A DNA stretch of 64,000 bases. It comes from Fremontodendron californicum. Lineage: Eukaryota > Streptophyta > Magnoliopsida > Malvales > Malvaceae. The notes beneath the pieces are model-generated. The model worked only from the letters and a program-made list of their open reading frames with translations. It was not told the origin of the DNA and did no database searches. The stretch spans positions 21,369,010 through 21,433,009 of the forward strand of contig JAULJL010000002.1 in the NCBI GenBank assembly GCA_030761205.1. The letters run 5' to 3'. Of this stretch, positions 46,673 to 58,622 are shown one piece after another. The first letter of the stretch is position 1. The number at the start of each line of letters is the position of its first letter. Position numbers and translations under genes: made by a program.

Positions 46673-47625
46673 GCCTATTCTAGATACTGTTGACTCTTGA
46701 TGTACTGCAAGATGTCGTTATACCAAGGGAGATCATCTGTTTCTTCTTCAATACTCAAACAGTGGGCAAGAGACTCATATATGCTCATCTTGTTCGGCAC
46801 AATTTTTGCCCCTTCATTTGCTGTAAACATTGATGACAAAGTAGCCAAAGCATCCGCCATCCAATTTTCTTCTCGGGAGAAGTAATTGAAACTTACTTCT
46901 TCAAACTCCTCCAATAAACTTAGTATGAGTTCTAGATATCTGATTAATTTTGTATCCCTGGTTTCCCATTCTCCGTGTAACTGGTATATCACTAAGGCTG
47001 AGTCTTCGAAAACTTCCAAAACTTTGATTTTTCTGTCAGCACTCCTGCACGAAAGCCCATAGTATGCGCCTTATACTCAGCCGTATTGTTTGTACAATCA
47101 AAATACAATCTGGCGGTGAAGGGATAATAATCTTCTTCTGGGGATATGAGCACTGCACTAATTCCGTGCCCCATGGCATTGGATGCCCCGTTGAAGTACA
47201 TCTTCCATACTTTCTTCTTCAAGGGAACTTCATCCGCTTGCAAAACATACATCAAATCTTCATCCGGGAAATCAAATTTCAACGGCTCATAATCTTCCAC
47301 TAGCCGACTTGCTAAAAATTCAGCCACTACACTACCCTTGATAGCTTTCTGACTCACATATACAATGTCGTATTCTAACAACAAAAGCTGCCACTTGCCG
47401 TCCTCCCTGACAAAGAAAGTGCTTCCAACATGTACTTGATTGGATCTAGCTTGGCGATCAACCACGATGTGTGGTACAACATGTACTGTCTGAGCCTCCG
47501 AGCAGTCCAAGCTAAAGCACAGACGAATATTTCAACTCATAATCTGTGAACTTCTTGCTAAGGTAGTAAACCGCCTGTTCTTTCTTTCCAGTCTCATCAA
47601 GCTGCCCCAAAACACATCCCATGGA
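46673..47625 (-). pseudogene. E3 RNase H and extra archaeal-type RNase H
   Basis: The first part (about 47510-47625) has the end of the normal gypsy RNase H in broken frames. The ORF 46992-47510 then carries the second, archaeal-type RNase H known from Tat elements: VWKMYFNGASNAMGHGISAV and DCTNNTAEYKA. The family has YFDGASN, so the first catalytic Asp is replaced by Asn. The frame shifts near 47010 and continues at 46675-47019 with SALVIYQLHGEWETRDTKLI and NWMADALATL. The dual RNase H is the best lineage marker for Tat/Ogre here. Confidence 0.85.
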
Positions 47626-49013
47626 TCAATCAAATACTGATAGATACAATATCATCGGTTTATCCGGAGCCGATGGCATTAATACTGGTGGGTTTGATAG
47701 ATAATGCTTAACCTTCTCAAAAGCAATCTGACACCCTTCATCCCACTCTCCTGGATCATATTTTCGAAGTAACTTAAATATTGGATCACATTTATCGGTT
47801 AACTGAGAAATAAACCGAGCAATGTAATTCAATCTCCCCATAAAACCTCTTACTTCTTTTTGAGTACGTGGAGGTGGCAAATTCTGGATGGCCTTCACTT
47901 TATCCGGATAAATCTCAATTCCTTTTTTGCTAACAACAAAACCCAATAATTTCCCCGAGGTGACTCCAAAAGTGCATTTTGTCAAGTTTAGCTTGAGTTG
48001 AAACTTTCTTAGTTTTTCAAAGAGTTTTCTAAGATTTTCAATATGCTCCTCTTCTCCTTGTGACTTTGCAATCATATCATCAACATAAACCTCAATTCCC
48101 TTATGCATCATGTCATGAAACAAGGTCACCATGGCTCTCTGATACGTTGCCCCAACATTCTTCAACCCAAACGGCATTACCTTGTAGCAGAATGTTCCCC
48201 ATATTGTAACAAATATGGTTTTCTCCACATCTTCCGGTGCCATCTTAATCTGATTATATCCCGAGAACCCATCCATGAAAAAAAGCCAGGAACACTTCAC
48301 CGTATTATCTACCAAAGTATCAATGTGGAGCAAAGGGAAATTATCTTTAGGCTGGCTTTGTTCAAATCTCGATAGTCGACACACATACGCACTTTGCCAT
48401 CCTTCTTTGGTACTGGAACCATGTTTGCCACCCATTCTAGATATTTTGCCACCTCTAAGAATCCAGCATCAAACTACCTTTTCTCCTCCTTTTTTACATT
48501 TAACAGCATGTTCGGCCTCATTCTTCTCAACTTTTGCTAAATTGGCTTGCACTCTGGCCTTAAAAGGAGCTTATGAACCACAATGTCTGGATCCAAACCT
48601 GGCATGTATTGGTATGACCATGCAAATACATCTACATATTCCCGGAGCAAGGCTATCAATTCACCCTTTATTGATGACGACAATGTAGTCCCGATTTTAA
48701 CCTCTTTTATCTCCTCACTACTTCCCAAATTTAACAATTCCAATAGCTCCTCATGAGGAAGTATTTGTTTCTCTTCTTGTTCTATTTTGCTTAATAACTC
48801 TGGAGGTAGATCATAATCCTCAATATCTTCGTCGGCCTCAAAATCACCTATGCAAATGGGTCTCTCAAAATCAATTTCAGAATTACTGACAGGAAGGTCC
48901 CCATATTCCGCATTCGTACACCTGTAAATAGGTGGGGAAAAAATAATATAGGAAAACATATATACAATCGTAGCAAAATAAATAGCATAAATGAAAGAAT
49001 ATGGACACATCAA
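47626..49013 (-). pseudogene. E3 reverse transcriptase
   Basis: The N-terminal linker (48537-49013) has ELLELLNLGSSEEIKEVKIG and YVDVFAWSYQYMPGLDP, typical ahead of RT in this lineage. After stops at about 48440-48540 the RT core follows with a frameshift near 48345: LHIDTLVDNT, FFMDGFSGYNQIKM (first catalytic Asp), KVMPFGLKNVGATYQ, IEVYVDDMIAKS (catalytic YVDD, about residue 117 of the ORF 47626-48435), LNLTKCTFGV and RGFMGRLNYIARFI. The catalytic residues persist though the gene is broken. Confidence 0.92.
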
Positions 49014-49779
49014 TATGAAGGAAATGTATCATGTTTGTTATTTATTGGATGAAAAGTTTAGACAAAAGCCTATTACAAAAGAAATTCTTAATATCTTTGG
49101 GCAAAGATATTTAAGATTTGTTTAAAAGCATTGCGTTGGAATAGACCTAAAAACTATGGGCATCTCGGTTGCACTCCAATTGGTTAGTCTATATCCTGGT
49201 GGACAAGGTCGCACCATCCAGTTAGCATTCTCTCTTTCAATTCTTTCTTCCCCAGTCGTGCAGATCTCCATATCATACATCTGCTCATCCCTATTCACTT
49301 AGAATCTCTCGAAGGCTTGCTCGATCATTACGAGCATATCATCAGAATTCTTTTCTCCGAACAGAGAACCGGCTGAGTGAAAGCTGTGAAGGATAGGTGA
49401 GAATGTCATAGGCTCCCATTCAATATCCAACCCACAAGACAGGCCATCCTCCTTTGTCGGTTCTTTTCAACTTGTTTCCTTTTCTCATGGGCCTTCAGAA
49501 GATACCCCAGGCCAAATCGGTCTTTCTTTCCCACTACTTCCATTGCTCGGGCCATCCCCTAAAGATATTTTTCGAGACCTTTTCCAGCCCTGCAGCCCTT
49601 TCCCATGATAGTTTTTACCCCTAGCCTTGTGTTCTTGGACAACTTTGGTTTTGGAATTTTTTTTGTCCTTCAGAGACGAAAACCGCATTTACAAATTCCA
49701 AAGACCGAAAGGAACATTCTACGGCACCTTCATTGGGTTCAACATAAGGAGATTCAGTAGATGTAGACGCTATTACATC
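49014..49779 (-). other. broken linker between E3 protease and RT
   Basis: Part of the polyprotein reading region but with stops in all frames; no catalytic motif expected or seen. Confidence 0.5.
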
Positions 49780-50796
49780 CTATTCTCCTGATACAGTGAC
49801 CAAACGCCCCTTTATCACAAATTTTAGCTTTTGGTGGAGAGATGAAGGTACAGCCCTTGCTGAATGTATCCATAGCCTTCCCAATAGGCAATTATAGGAC
49901 AGATTAATATTCATGACCTGAAAGTTCACTGTATAGGTGCATGGGCCTATCTCCAGAGGAACCTCAATAGTTCCCATTACATCTCTCCTGGTACCATCAA
50001 AGGCTCTGACCACCATGCAGCTTGCCAGCATATAAGAAATATCCACTGGCAATTTAGACAGGGTTGCCAAGGGCATCACATTTAGTGAAGAACCATTATC
50101 CAAAAGGACCCTTGGTAATATGTGCCCCTTACAAGTGGTAGTTATGTGGAGAGCCTTTTTTGACCCAATACCATTGGGTGGTATTTCCTCATAGCTGAAA
50201 TATATATGGTCGTCTCCTGCGATGTTTCCCACCAGCCTGTCTAATTTTTCTACTGATATGTTATTAGCCACGTATGCCTGATTCAACACTCTCAACAGGG
50301 CATTTCTGTGTGGCTCTGAATTCAAAAGCAAAGATAAGATTGAAATTCTAGCTGGTTGACGTTGCAGTTGCTCAACCACGCTATACTCACTATGCTTTAT
50401 GAATTTTAAGAACTCACAGGCTTTCTTCTCACTCATTGGCTCTTTTATTCTGTTTATCGGGGCTGACCCTCTTTCTACTTCTTTTGACAAATCCATCTCA
50501 ATATGGATTGGTTTAGTTGCTTTCTTCCTTTTGTTCGTACCTCTATCTTTTCCTGTTAACCCCTGTTCAACACCCTCAGGAGCATAACACCTTCCACTTC
50601 GTGTTAAGTGCCCCACACCTATGATATCTTGCTGACTCAAAGATCTAGGCATAACCATGCTGCAGTCGTATTTCCATGGTGCAGCTTTATTTTCCTTGTA
50701 CAAAAAGGAAACAGACAAATCAATGATTAACTTAGACGCACTTTCCTCAACGACTGGCATAAGTTTCTGCTCTGGTTCATCATAATAGATGATCAA
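49780..50796 (-). pseudogene. E3 aspartic protease region
   Basis: 338-aa open stretch. The retropepsin-like core is at about residues 225-320: PRVLLDNGSSLNVMPLATL holds the catalytic Asp in the D-N-G-S form often seen in plant Tat elements, then YNCLLGRLWIHSARAVPSSL, the usual C-terminal flap-side motif (GRPWIH in close relatives, here GRLWIH). Upstream are spacer sequences with LTRSGRCYAPEG. It processes the gag-pol chain in active relatives. This piece is itself uninterrupted but its gag and RT neighbours are broken. Confidence 0.85.
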
Positions 50797-50889
50797 GGGT
50801 CTTCCTATCCCGTAGCCAGCTGCATTCTCAATAACCTTTACTTCCTCCCTGTCTCCTCATAAAACCTGGCCTCCCCATCATCCATCATC

Positions 50890-52779
50890 TTTTGGACTTT
50901 AGCTAGAAAGTCCCACAGTCCTGTATGATATGACCTCCACACTTATGGAACGGGCACCAATTCTGCACCTTTTTTGCGACCATTTTTAAACTGTCTACAT
51001 CTCCCACCAATCCTGCCTTAACCATCTCGACCCATACTGTCAACATTGGAGTCTTGACTTCCCTGGCATCCCCTTTTACCCTTCTGACTTCCCCTGTCCA
51101 TACTGTATTTACCCGATTCTCCGCATGATCTGGCAATAAGTTTCCTGCTACATTCGGCCCATTTTTTGCCCCAAACATCACAACTCCGACGTTGATCAGG
51201 CTTTGGACTTTCTTTTTGAAGGCCATGCAATCTTTAATCGATTGTCTTTGAATTCCTACATGGTATGCGCAGTTAGTATTTGCATTGTACCACCTTGGAT
51301 ATGGCGGTGTCAGAGGTTTGAGGTACAAGGGTGAAACAAGTTGACCCTGCAACAGTTTGGATATAGCTCACCATAGGTGGTAGGAATCAGATCAAATTTG
51401 GGTTTTTGATCATTTCTTGGTGAACGTTGGTCATTACGCCCGACTCCTTGAGTGTTTGGGACAGTGTTTTGGGGAAGGTTTATCTGTGGGGATATGCCAG
51501 TTGGAAACGGCTATTGTGGTATATTGGTGTAAGGGAAGGGATTTTGGGTTAGGTGGTTCACATTGGGGTAATGAGGATTATACCCCGGGTAAGGTGTGTA
51601 AGGTGTAGGAGGTGAATAAGATGTGGTAGGAGTATAGGGCCTTGGTGGTGTATGTGGTGTGGGAGGTGCATATGGGTATTGGTTGATACTAACTGCGTGG
51701 GTCTCCTCTTTCTTCCTGGCAGGGAATACCTTTTTCGGAGTAGAAAGCTCTCCCCCTTCCATTTTCCCATTCTTAATGGCCGACTCTATCATCTCCCCAG
51801 ATATTACCATGTCTGCAAAATCCTTGGTGGCACTCCCCACCAATTTATCATAATATGGTGCTTTCAAAGTGTTGATGAAAAGCACTGTAGTTTCTTTGCT
51901 AGTTAAAGGGGATTGCACTTGTGTGGCCAGATCCCTCCATCTTTGCGAGTATTATTTGAAACTTTCAGTGGTCCTCTTTTCCATGTTCTGTAGCGACAAC
52001 CTATCAGGTACTATATCTGATACATGCTTATAATATTCCATGAAAGCCCTGGCTAAATCTGTCCATGAACGAATCTTGGTACGACTCAGTTGGTTGTACC
52101 ATCGGGATGCAGACCCTGTCAAGCTATCTTGGAAACAATGGATAAGCAGTTTCTCATTATCATCGTGCCCCATCATTCTTCTGCAGTAGATGGTCAGATG
52201 TGCTGATGGGTTGGCAGTCCCATTATATTTTTCAAATTCTGGTATTTTGAACTTTGGGGGAATTACTAGATCGTGCACTAAATTCATCTCTTTGGCATCC
52301 AGACTGCCAAATAACTCAGCCTCTTCAATGGCCCTCAACCTCTTCTCCAGCAGTTGATATTTTTTCTGTGATTCTGCCATTTCGACCCTCTTCAGCTCAG
52401 TCTTCTTTGCTTTTTCCTTTTCAGCTAGTTCCTCAAAGTCTAGAACGTTAACATCAATTAGATCAGCTCCCATATTACCCTTTCCGGGAACATAGTTCTG
52501 TGTCTCAGCAGCTGGCTAGATATAAACAAAGGAGGCTGCCCCAATTGGAACCTCTTGGCCTTTTTGCTGTATGTTTTCAGGTTGATCCTCTTCAACTACC
52601 ACCCTTTTCCTAGTGATCGAATTCTCTCCCGGCCTTTTTTGTTTCATCATGGCACTCATCATTTCCATGAGTTTAGTCATCTGTTCTCGAGACTCCTCTT
52701 GAGATTTAGCTAACTATTCCTGCAGTTCCCTTTGGGTTCTTTCCATTCTTTCAATTCTGGCAAGCTGATCGTTTTCCAT
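50890..52779 (-). pseudogene. E3 gag, broken
   Basis: Starts at an ATG at 52779 (MENDQLARIERMERTQREL), with a stop about 20 codons in and more later. The capsid core is at 51952-52473 (FKIPEFEKYNGTANPSAHLT, FQDSLTGSASRWYNQLS) and continues after a stop at 51511-51918 (VLFINTLKAPYYDKLVG), then a Pro/Tyr-rich linker (TPPRPYTPTTSYSPPTPY). The C-terminal part (50903-51352) has PPYPRWYNANTNCAYHVGI and FKKKVQSLIN. It is clearly related to both gag-type ORFs of E1 and E2. Confidence 0.9.
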
Positions 52780-52899
52780 AGCTCTGGCTCGAGATCGAGT
52801 ATTGTAAGGGTGTCGAAAATCCGATTCTTTCTGAGTGCGACCAATTGTACCTTTAGTTTTGAAAACCATGAATTAGAAATTATTGACACATCTTTTTTT

Positions 52900-53400
52900 A
52901 TGCCTTACAAAAAATGAATGAATGGATGACTAAATATGAATGAATGAATCAAATAAAATGAATAAGTACATGACTACGTATATGAATACGAAAAAATAAA
53001 TGAATTAACAAGCGAAATGAACAAATAAGTGGTTAAGTGTATGAATATGAATCAATGAACAAGTAAAAGGAATAAATAAGTGGTTAAGTGTATGAACATA
53101 AACGAATTCAAAAATGAATGAATATAAATATGAGTATATACAAATGAACAAACAAAATATATAAAATATGAATGCATTTGAATGTATTGGCCCCGGGATA
53201 ATTTCAACCGAACGGTCTTTCATTGATTTCCTGAAACTAAATACATCACAGATAGAATAAAAAGATCACTGCCTAAGATAAGTTCGTAATTCGCATTTCA
53301 AAGTGCTATTACAAAATTAGTCCTATAGTGACTTCCTCGGATCTTGGACTTTCTTTCACAATCTCCTTTTGATTGCCCTGCTCTTCAATCTGACCCCTAC
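52900..53400 (-). repeat. short-repeat spacer between E3 ORF1 and gag
   Basis: AATGAATGAATG-type and AATAAGTGGTTAAGTGTATGAA repeats at about 52913-53160, positionally equivalent to the minisatellite upstream of gag in E1 and E2 but different in sequence. The rest is unremarkable. Confidence 0.6.
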
Positions 53401-54040
53401 TTATTCACGACCCCTTGACGCGTCAGCAGAAGTATCACCTTGTAAGCTTTTCTTAGCTTGCTTCTCCAATTGATTGGCTCGGGCTTCATCATGCTTCACT
53501 CTCTCTTTCCAATAGTTATTCTCTTTCTTGAGGTTTTTGACCTCATGCTCCCATTCCCCGAAAGTCTTCAGGGTCCCCTCAAATCTGAGCTCAAAGCGGT
53601 ACCTCTTGTTCTCCAAATGTAATTCCCGAAGATCGCCCTTAGTAGTGTCCCTTTCTCTCTTGATCTTTTCCTTTTCTCTTTCTCGAGCTGATTCCATATT
53701 TTTCATGTCCTCAAGCTCTTCTTGTAGTCGGGCAATCTCCTTGTTGATCTGGGTCTTTTCTTTTTCAAATTCATCCCTTGCAATTTCTAACTCTGATGGC
53801 ATTTCCCTCGGTGGCGGGTTCATGAACTGGACCTCTTCCCCATTTGATGTCAACAGCCTATCATTAACCCTTTAATTCCCTCCATACCAGGTAATCATGT
53901 GATGATGTCGGCATATCTGGCCACTTTTATCCAGTGAGTTTTCTTCCATGCTTCAATCACTGCCCGCACCTTTCCAGAATACCCATCCTCTCCATAAGTG
54001 AAATGATTGCCCTAGCTTATGAGTCACGGGTGTGAATTGC
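53401..54040 (-). pseudogene. E3 ORF1, C-terminal remnant (coiled coil)
   Basis: The open part (53401-53853) is strongly charged and heptad-like: IARDEFEKEKTQINKEIARL, ELEDMKNMESARERE, HEVKNLKKENNYWKERVKHD. Broken frames upstream contain the preceding ORF1 sequence. Ogre-type elements carry an extra ORF before gag whose product has this kind of coiled-coil C-terminus; its role is unknown. The N-terminal part is missing because the element breaks off at about 54050. Compare the intact ORF1 start in E4 at 63695. Confidence 0.75.
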
Positions 54041-54049
54041 CGAGACCTC

Positions 54050-54117
54050 TAATTCTCAGTTTTCTTTCGAATTGACTTTTCTTTCCATAAGTGAAAAGAT
54101 CTGGGTCTTTTCTTTCG
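54050..54117. other. patchwork filler at the E3 right junction
   Basis: Made of short pieces found elsewhere: an LTR-like piece (about 54050-54083, compare 10107-10141), TCCATAAGTGAAA (54084-54096, also at 53991-54003) and GATCTGGGTCTTTTCTTT (54099-54116, also at 53746-53763). Confidence 0.75.
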
Positions 54118-55417
54118 AATTGTTTAAATATTTAAATATTTGTGATTGTAGAAAAATTATACTGCTTTGTTGCAGCAAAAATATGGGGAAGATACGTCTT
54201 CATATCCCGATTTCGACCCTCAATCCTAGTCTAATGCTATTGGGGGCATTAAGACTACGCGGACGCATGTTTACGGGTTTGGAACGAGACCAAAGAGAGG
54301 GCAAATTTTAATCCACCCGGCAATCACCAAAGTTCAAATGCAGCCAGTTACGCTCCATGTGGTCCTGTACTACACAGCAGCCGGCAATCACCAAAGCTCG
54401 TCACGCTATTTTTCCCAAATTTTCCATTTTTGCCTCCGAAACCCGGTTTTGCTCAAAATAAGTCCGATTTTTAGATTTTCTTCAAACTGAGCCTTGGGCT
54501 ATCCTTGTTTAATCATTCCTCATCAATTAAGGGCTTTAGTCCTACCGAATCGGGCCAATTCTGTAATTCTTCCAAATTTCACCGAAATCCACTAAAAAAC
54601 CTAGTTCTCGATTTTCTTCCGAATTGACTTTTTTATCAGTTTTTCTTCCAAGTGGCTTCTCCATTACCCGTAGTCAGTGCTTATCTTTCATTTGAGACCT
54701 TTAATTCTGACCAATTTGATCATTTAAGCACTTTTCCCTAGTTTCTCGAACTAGGGTTTTCTTTCTACTAAGATTCCGTAACCCAACTTCCGACCTCCAT
54801 ATCTTTCAATGTAGACCTTGGATTATCAAAATTCTTTCACCATTTTTCAATTGAACCTCAAATCTTGATTTTGAAAGTGGGTTGACTTTTTTAATAGTTG
54901 ACTTTTTCGAGGTTGACTTTTTTGGGATTGACTTTTTTGGGGTTGACTTTTTCCGAGGTTGACTTTTTGAGTTTGAATTTTTCTGTCTACTTTCTTAGAC
55001 TAAGTCTCGGAGTACCACCTACAGGATGAGAAAAGCCTTTTAGCATTCTGAAACATCAATTTAGGAAGAAAATGTACCTGATTTAGGGGTCCGGACAAAA
55101 TTAGGTGTCTACAGCTGCCCCTCTTTGGCTATTGCTGAGAATCAGGAATCAGGCAAAGATAAACAAACACTAATTTTGTACGGTTAGTGAAATCACATGT
55201 GAAGAAAAGGGAAAGGGGTTTTCTTTTTTCATTTCTTCTTTTTTATCATTTTTTTCATTTTTTCATTCTTCCTCATTTTTTTTTTTGGTTGAAAAAAGCT
55301 GTAAATTGAAGATTTTGTCCTTAAATTGAATTCCCTGACTAATCAAGGCTCAACCCGTCTTAAGAAAACGAGTTCGATTTCAAAAGAAAAAATTGTACCC
55401 GAAGGTCTTAAAAATGG
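54118..55417. repeat. right copy of the 1.3-kb chimeric direct repeat
   Basis: Repeats 23041-24309: transposase intron/exon 54118-54404, truncated LTR 54405-55113, polypurine tract and internal tail 55114-55417. The transposase part shows one clear base difference; the LTR part is more diverged, mostly at 54680-54770 and in the TTGAC array, which is longer here. Confidence 0.88.
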
Positions 55418-55424
55418 CAACATA

Positions 55425-55646
55425 AAAATGACTTTTTCAGTAGTTGACTTTTTCAGTAGTTGACTTTTTTGGGGTTGACTTTTTCTGGGGTTGAATTTTT
55501 TGAGATTGACTTTTTCTGTCTGCTTTCGTAGACTAAGTCTCGGAGTACCATCTGCAAGATGAGAAAAGCCATTTAGCATTCTGAAACATCAATTTAGGAA
55601 GAAAATGTACCTGATTTAGGGGTCCGGACAAAATTAGGTGTCTACA
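55425..55646 (-). repeat. Ogre-type LTR fragment
   Basis: The first ~220 bp of a TGTAGACACC LTR starting at 55646 on the minus strand, with several TTGAC motifs. No polypurine tract flanks it, so it looks like a piece of a 5' LTR left by an internal deletion. Confidence 0.8.
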
Positions 55647-56399
55647 CTGTGAATGTTTATTATGATGAGACTTAAAGAAAAGGAAATCCCTCTTTATAAT
55701 ATTGAGTCACATGTTTCGCATGATAAAGTTGCCTTCCATCATCATAAAAAGATAACCAGAGTTCTTCTAGTATGAGGCTTGTTGAGTCAGTCAAGGTCAA
55801 ACTACTGTACGAATATGTTTGAGTTATGAAGTTGGGTTTTACTCAACTAATGCTATGTTGTCCAGATGCTTACAAACTTGACCGTATAGTGTTAGAGGCA
55901 AAGTTAGGCGAAGTACATATGATGTGCTTAGATAAAGAGTTGTCACCTAACTAATCTGGGAGTTGCATAGAGATGCAATTGATAAGCTATGTTATCTACC
56001 CAACTAGGCTTGTTGTAATTTGTTGAGTCACTCAAGGTTGCAACATGTTGAAAGGGATCCTAGCCCACTAGAAATACCTTGATGAGATTTTCGAATAATA
56101 GTGAGGGCTATTATCTCGAAAAATTAGTGGGAAAACCAATAAGAGATTTAATACCTTATCTTGAATTGGTATAAATGCATGAATATAACTGATATATACT
56201 TTTTCCATCTTAAGTTGTTGAAAATGGTTAATACTTTAACTATACTGTGCGGCATTATGAATTCCATTAGTCCAAAATGTTTGGATTGGTACATGAGATT
56301 GAGAAGCGTTCTCAATGAAAGGAAGGTTGCTACTTGACAAGTCAAGAAGAACTTATAGAAGTTTCTGGGTTGACTGTGTTTGTGATTGAACTGAATCTT
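55647..56399 (+). other. upstream part of the copia remnant, unassigned
   Basis: No intact frame. It probably holds decayed leader or gag sequence of the copia element that follows, but I cannot identify motifs with confidence. Confidence 0.35.
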
Positions 56400-57689
56400 T
56401 CTACTGTTAAATCCAATTCCTAGATAATTGATTCAGGATGCGGTTCATATCTATGTAATGACATAAGGATGTTGAAAGGAAGGAGAAAGTTGAGCAAAGA
56501 TGAAGTAGTTCTTAGAGTAGGCAATGGTGCAAAAGTTGCAGCATTGGCCGTTGGAACATGTACTTTATCCTTGTCGTCTGGCATGAAATTGGAACTAAAA
56601 GATTGTTACTTTGTTCTAGTATTGTCTAGAAACATCATTTCTATTTCATACCTCACTATTAATGATGGTTTCGAGATAAGAATGAAGGGCAATAGTTGCT
56701 CCATCATTCTTAAAGACATTCACTATGGATCGGCAACATTACATAATGGATTACATGTTTTGGATCCAGAGATGCCTATGTTCAATGTAAATGTCAAGAA
56801 AGCAAGAAAGGATGATCCAAGTAAGACTTACATCTGGCACTGTAGACTTGGTCATAACAATGAGACAAGGATTTCCAAATTACAAAAACATGGTTATTTG
56901 GAACCCTTTGATTATGAATCATATGGGACTTGTGAATGTTGTGTCCTTGGTAAGATGATCAAGACTCCCTTTACTGGAAAGGGTGAAGGAGCTGGTGTTT
57001 TATTGGGCCTAATACATTCAGATGTTTGTGGGCCACTAAACACAGCTGCTAGAGGTAATTACTCATACTTCATAACCTTTATCGATGATAATTCTAGATA
57101 TAATTATGTGTATCTGATGAGATACAAGTCTGAAGCTTTTGAAAAGTTCAAAGAGTTCAGAGCTGAAGTAGAGAAACAGACTGGGAAAAATATTCTAGCT
57201 CTTAGATCGGATCGAAGAGAAGAATATTTAACCCATGATTTCTTGGATCATTTGACAGATAATGGAATTCAGTCGCAATGGACTCCACCTGGAACTCCTC
57301 AACATAACAGAGTATCCGAGAGGAGAAATCGAACCTTGTTGGACATGGTTCGGTCCATGATGTCTAATGCTGAGCTTCTGATATCCTTTTGGGGATATGC
57401 CTTAGAAACTGCAGCTTACCTTCTAAATAGGGTTCCAAGCAAATCGATAGATAAGGTACCATATGAGATATGGAATAGCAATAAGCCATGTTTATCTTAT
57501 CTAAAGATTTGGGGATGTACTGCTTATGTGAAGCAAGTACCTTCTGATAAGCTGAGAGCTAGATCAGAAAAAAATAAGTTTGTGGGATATCTTAAAGAGT
57601 CTGTCGGATATTACTTTTACAGTCCTACTGATCAAAAGGTGTTTGTGTCAAAACACGCTGCTTTTCTAGAGAAAGAGTTTCTACTATAA
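56400..57689 (+). pseudogene. Ty1/copia protease-integrase remnant
   Basis: A copia-type polyprotein fragment. The protease core IIDSGCGSYLCND (about 56425) follows a stop and is in frame with the 406-aa ORF at 56469-57689. That ORF has the protease remainder (NIISISYL), a GAG_pre-integrase HHCC module (WHCRLGHNNETR, then CECCVLGK) and the integrase core: HSDVCGPL, ITFIDDNSRY, LRSDRREEYL where LRSDNGGEYL is usual, and TPQHNRVSERRNRTLLDM with the Glu. The DDE residues are present although the NGG is changed. It ends shortly after integrase; RT, RNase H and both LTRs are absent, so this is a fragment. Confidence 0.9.
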
Positions 57690-57699
57690 GGATTCAGTG

Positions 57700-58622
57700 G
57701 GAGTAAAATTGTCGTCTTGTTCACTACTCTGGTATGCAACTAAAATTTTCTATTTGCAGAGAATGAATAATTAACATTAACGTCTCAGCCTTAGTATATT
57801 TGTATATTTCTCTTCATATAACTTTGCTTCCTCTACTGTGTTGTTATATTTGATTTTCATAATAGTGTTTTTGTTAATTTCAATTTTTTATTTGAATTTG
57901 TAGGATACGGGTGATACTTGATCATGTGGATATCTTCGAAAATTTTATTTTGTTATAAATAGAAAATGATTTTATAGACATTATTATGAATAGTTGTAAT
58001 AATATTTTAAATTTTAATAGAATTTAATATTGTAGTTTTTATGGATTTTAATTTATATTTATTATCTTATTATTTTAAATGAAGATAATTTTTTTAATGG
58101 ATTTGTATTATTAGAATTAAGTTTATAATAAAGAATTGCTAAATAAAAATTAAGATTAGGACATTAAGGACGTCAGTCGTCCTCAATAGATATTAAGAAT
58201 GTTAAATGTCCTAAAAAATGAATTGGAGATAAATCTATGGGATGTCATTCGTCCTTAATGTACATTGAGGACGACATTTGTCTTTAAAAACTAATTCATT
58301 TGAAAGATTATGTCTCTCAATACATTATTTTTGGGGACGATAGTCATCTCTAAAGAATGTTTATTTAGAGATGAAAAACGTCTTTAAATATTTTTGCATT
58401 TTTTATTAATTTTGGGGATGACTTTCGTTCTCAAAGCTTTGGGGACGGAAGTCGTCCTTAATTATGGGGACGATTGTTCACAATTGTCCTCAAAACTTTT
58501 CAGAGACAGTTTTAAGATGACTGATGGGGACGACTTAAGTCGTCTCTAAAACTTTTGGAGATGATTTACAAGCTTTTAGGGATGATTTTAAGTCATCCTC
58601 AAAGCCTCTTAATTTTGTAGTG
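57700..58622 (+). mobile_element. CACTA-type element, right end
   Basis: Ends TTTTGTAGTG at 58622, the reverse complement of CACTACAAAA. The ~430 bp before it are dense in GGGACGACTTAAGTCGTC-type direct and inverted motifs, the expected subterminal repeats, unlike those of the element at 19263. A possible intron/exon end (CTATTTGCAG, about 57752) lies further left, but no transposase motif could be read. The left end was not found; the copia remnant may have replaced it. Confidence 0.7.

Larger units (their letters stand above)
23328..54049 (-). mobile_element. E3: decayed Tat/Ogre gag-pol element, split by E2
   Basis: On the minus strand: ORF1 remnant, spacer, gag, PR, RT, RNase H, archaeal-type RNase H, integrase, long 3' region with tandem repeats, polypurine tract and truncated 3' LTR. 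E2 (27154-46227) interrupts the integrase gene. The extra RNase H and an ORF1 before gag are features of the Tat/Ogre lineage. The 5' LTR is gone and the right end is a scrambled junction. Many stops and frameshifts make it inactive; it represents the autonomous relative of E1 and E2. Confidence 0.88.

Noticed and set aside
55647..56399. Copia LTR or gag
   Set aside because: No motif, LTR terminus or matching second copy could be seen; left unassigned.
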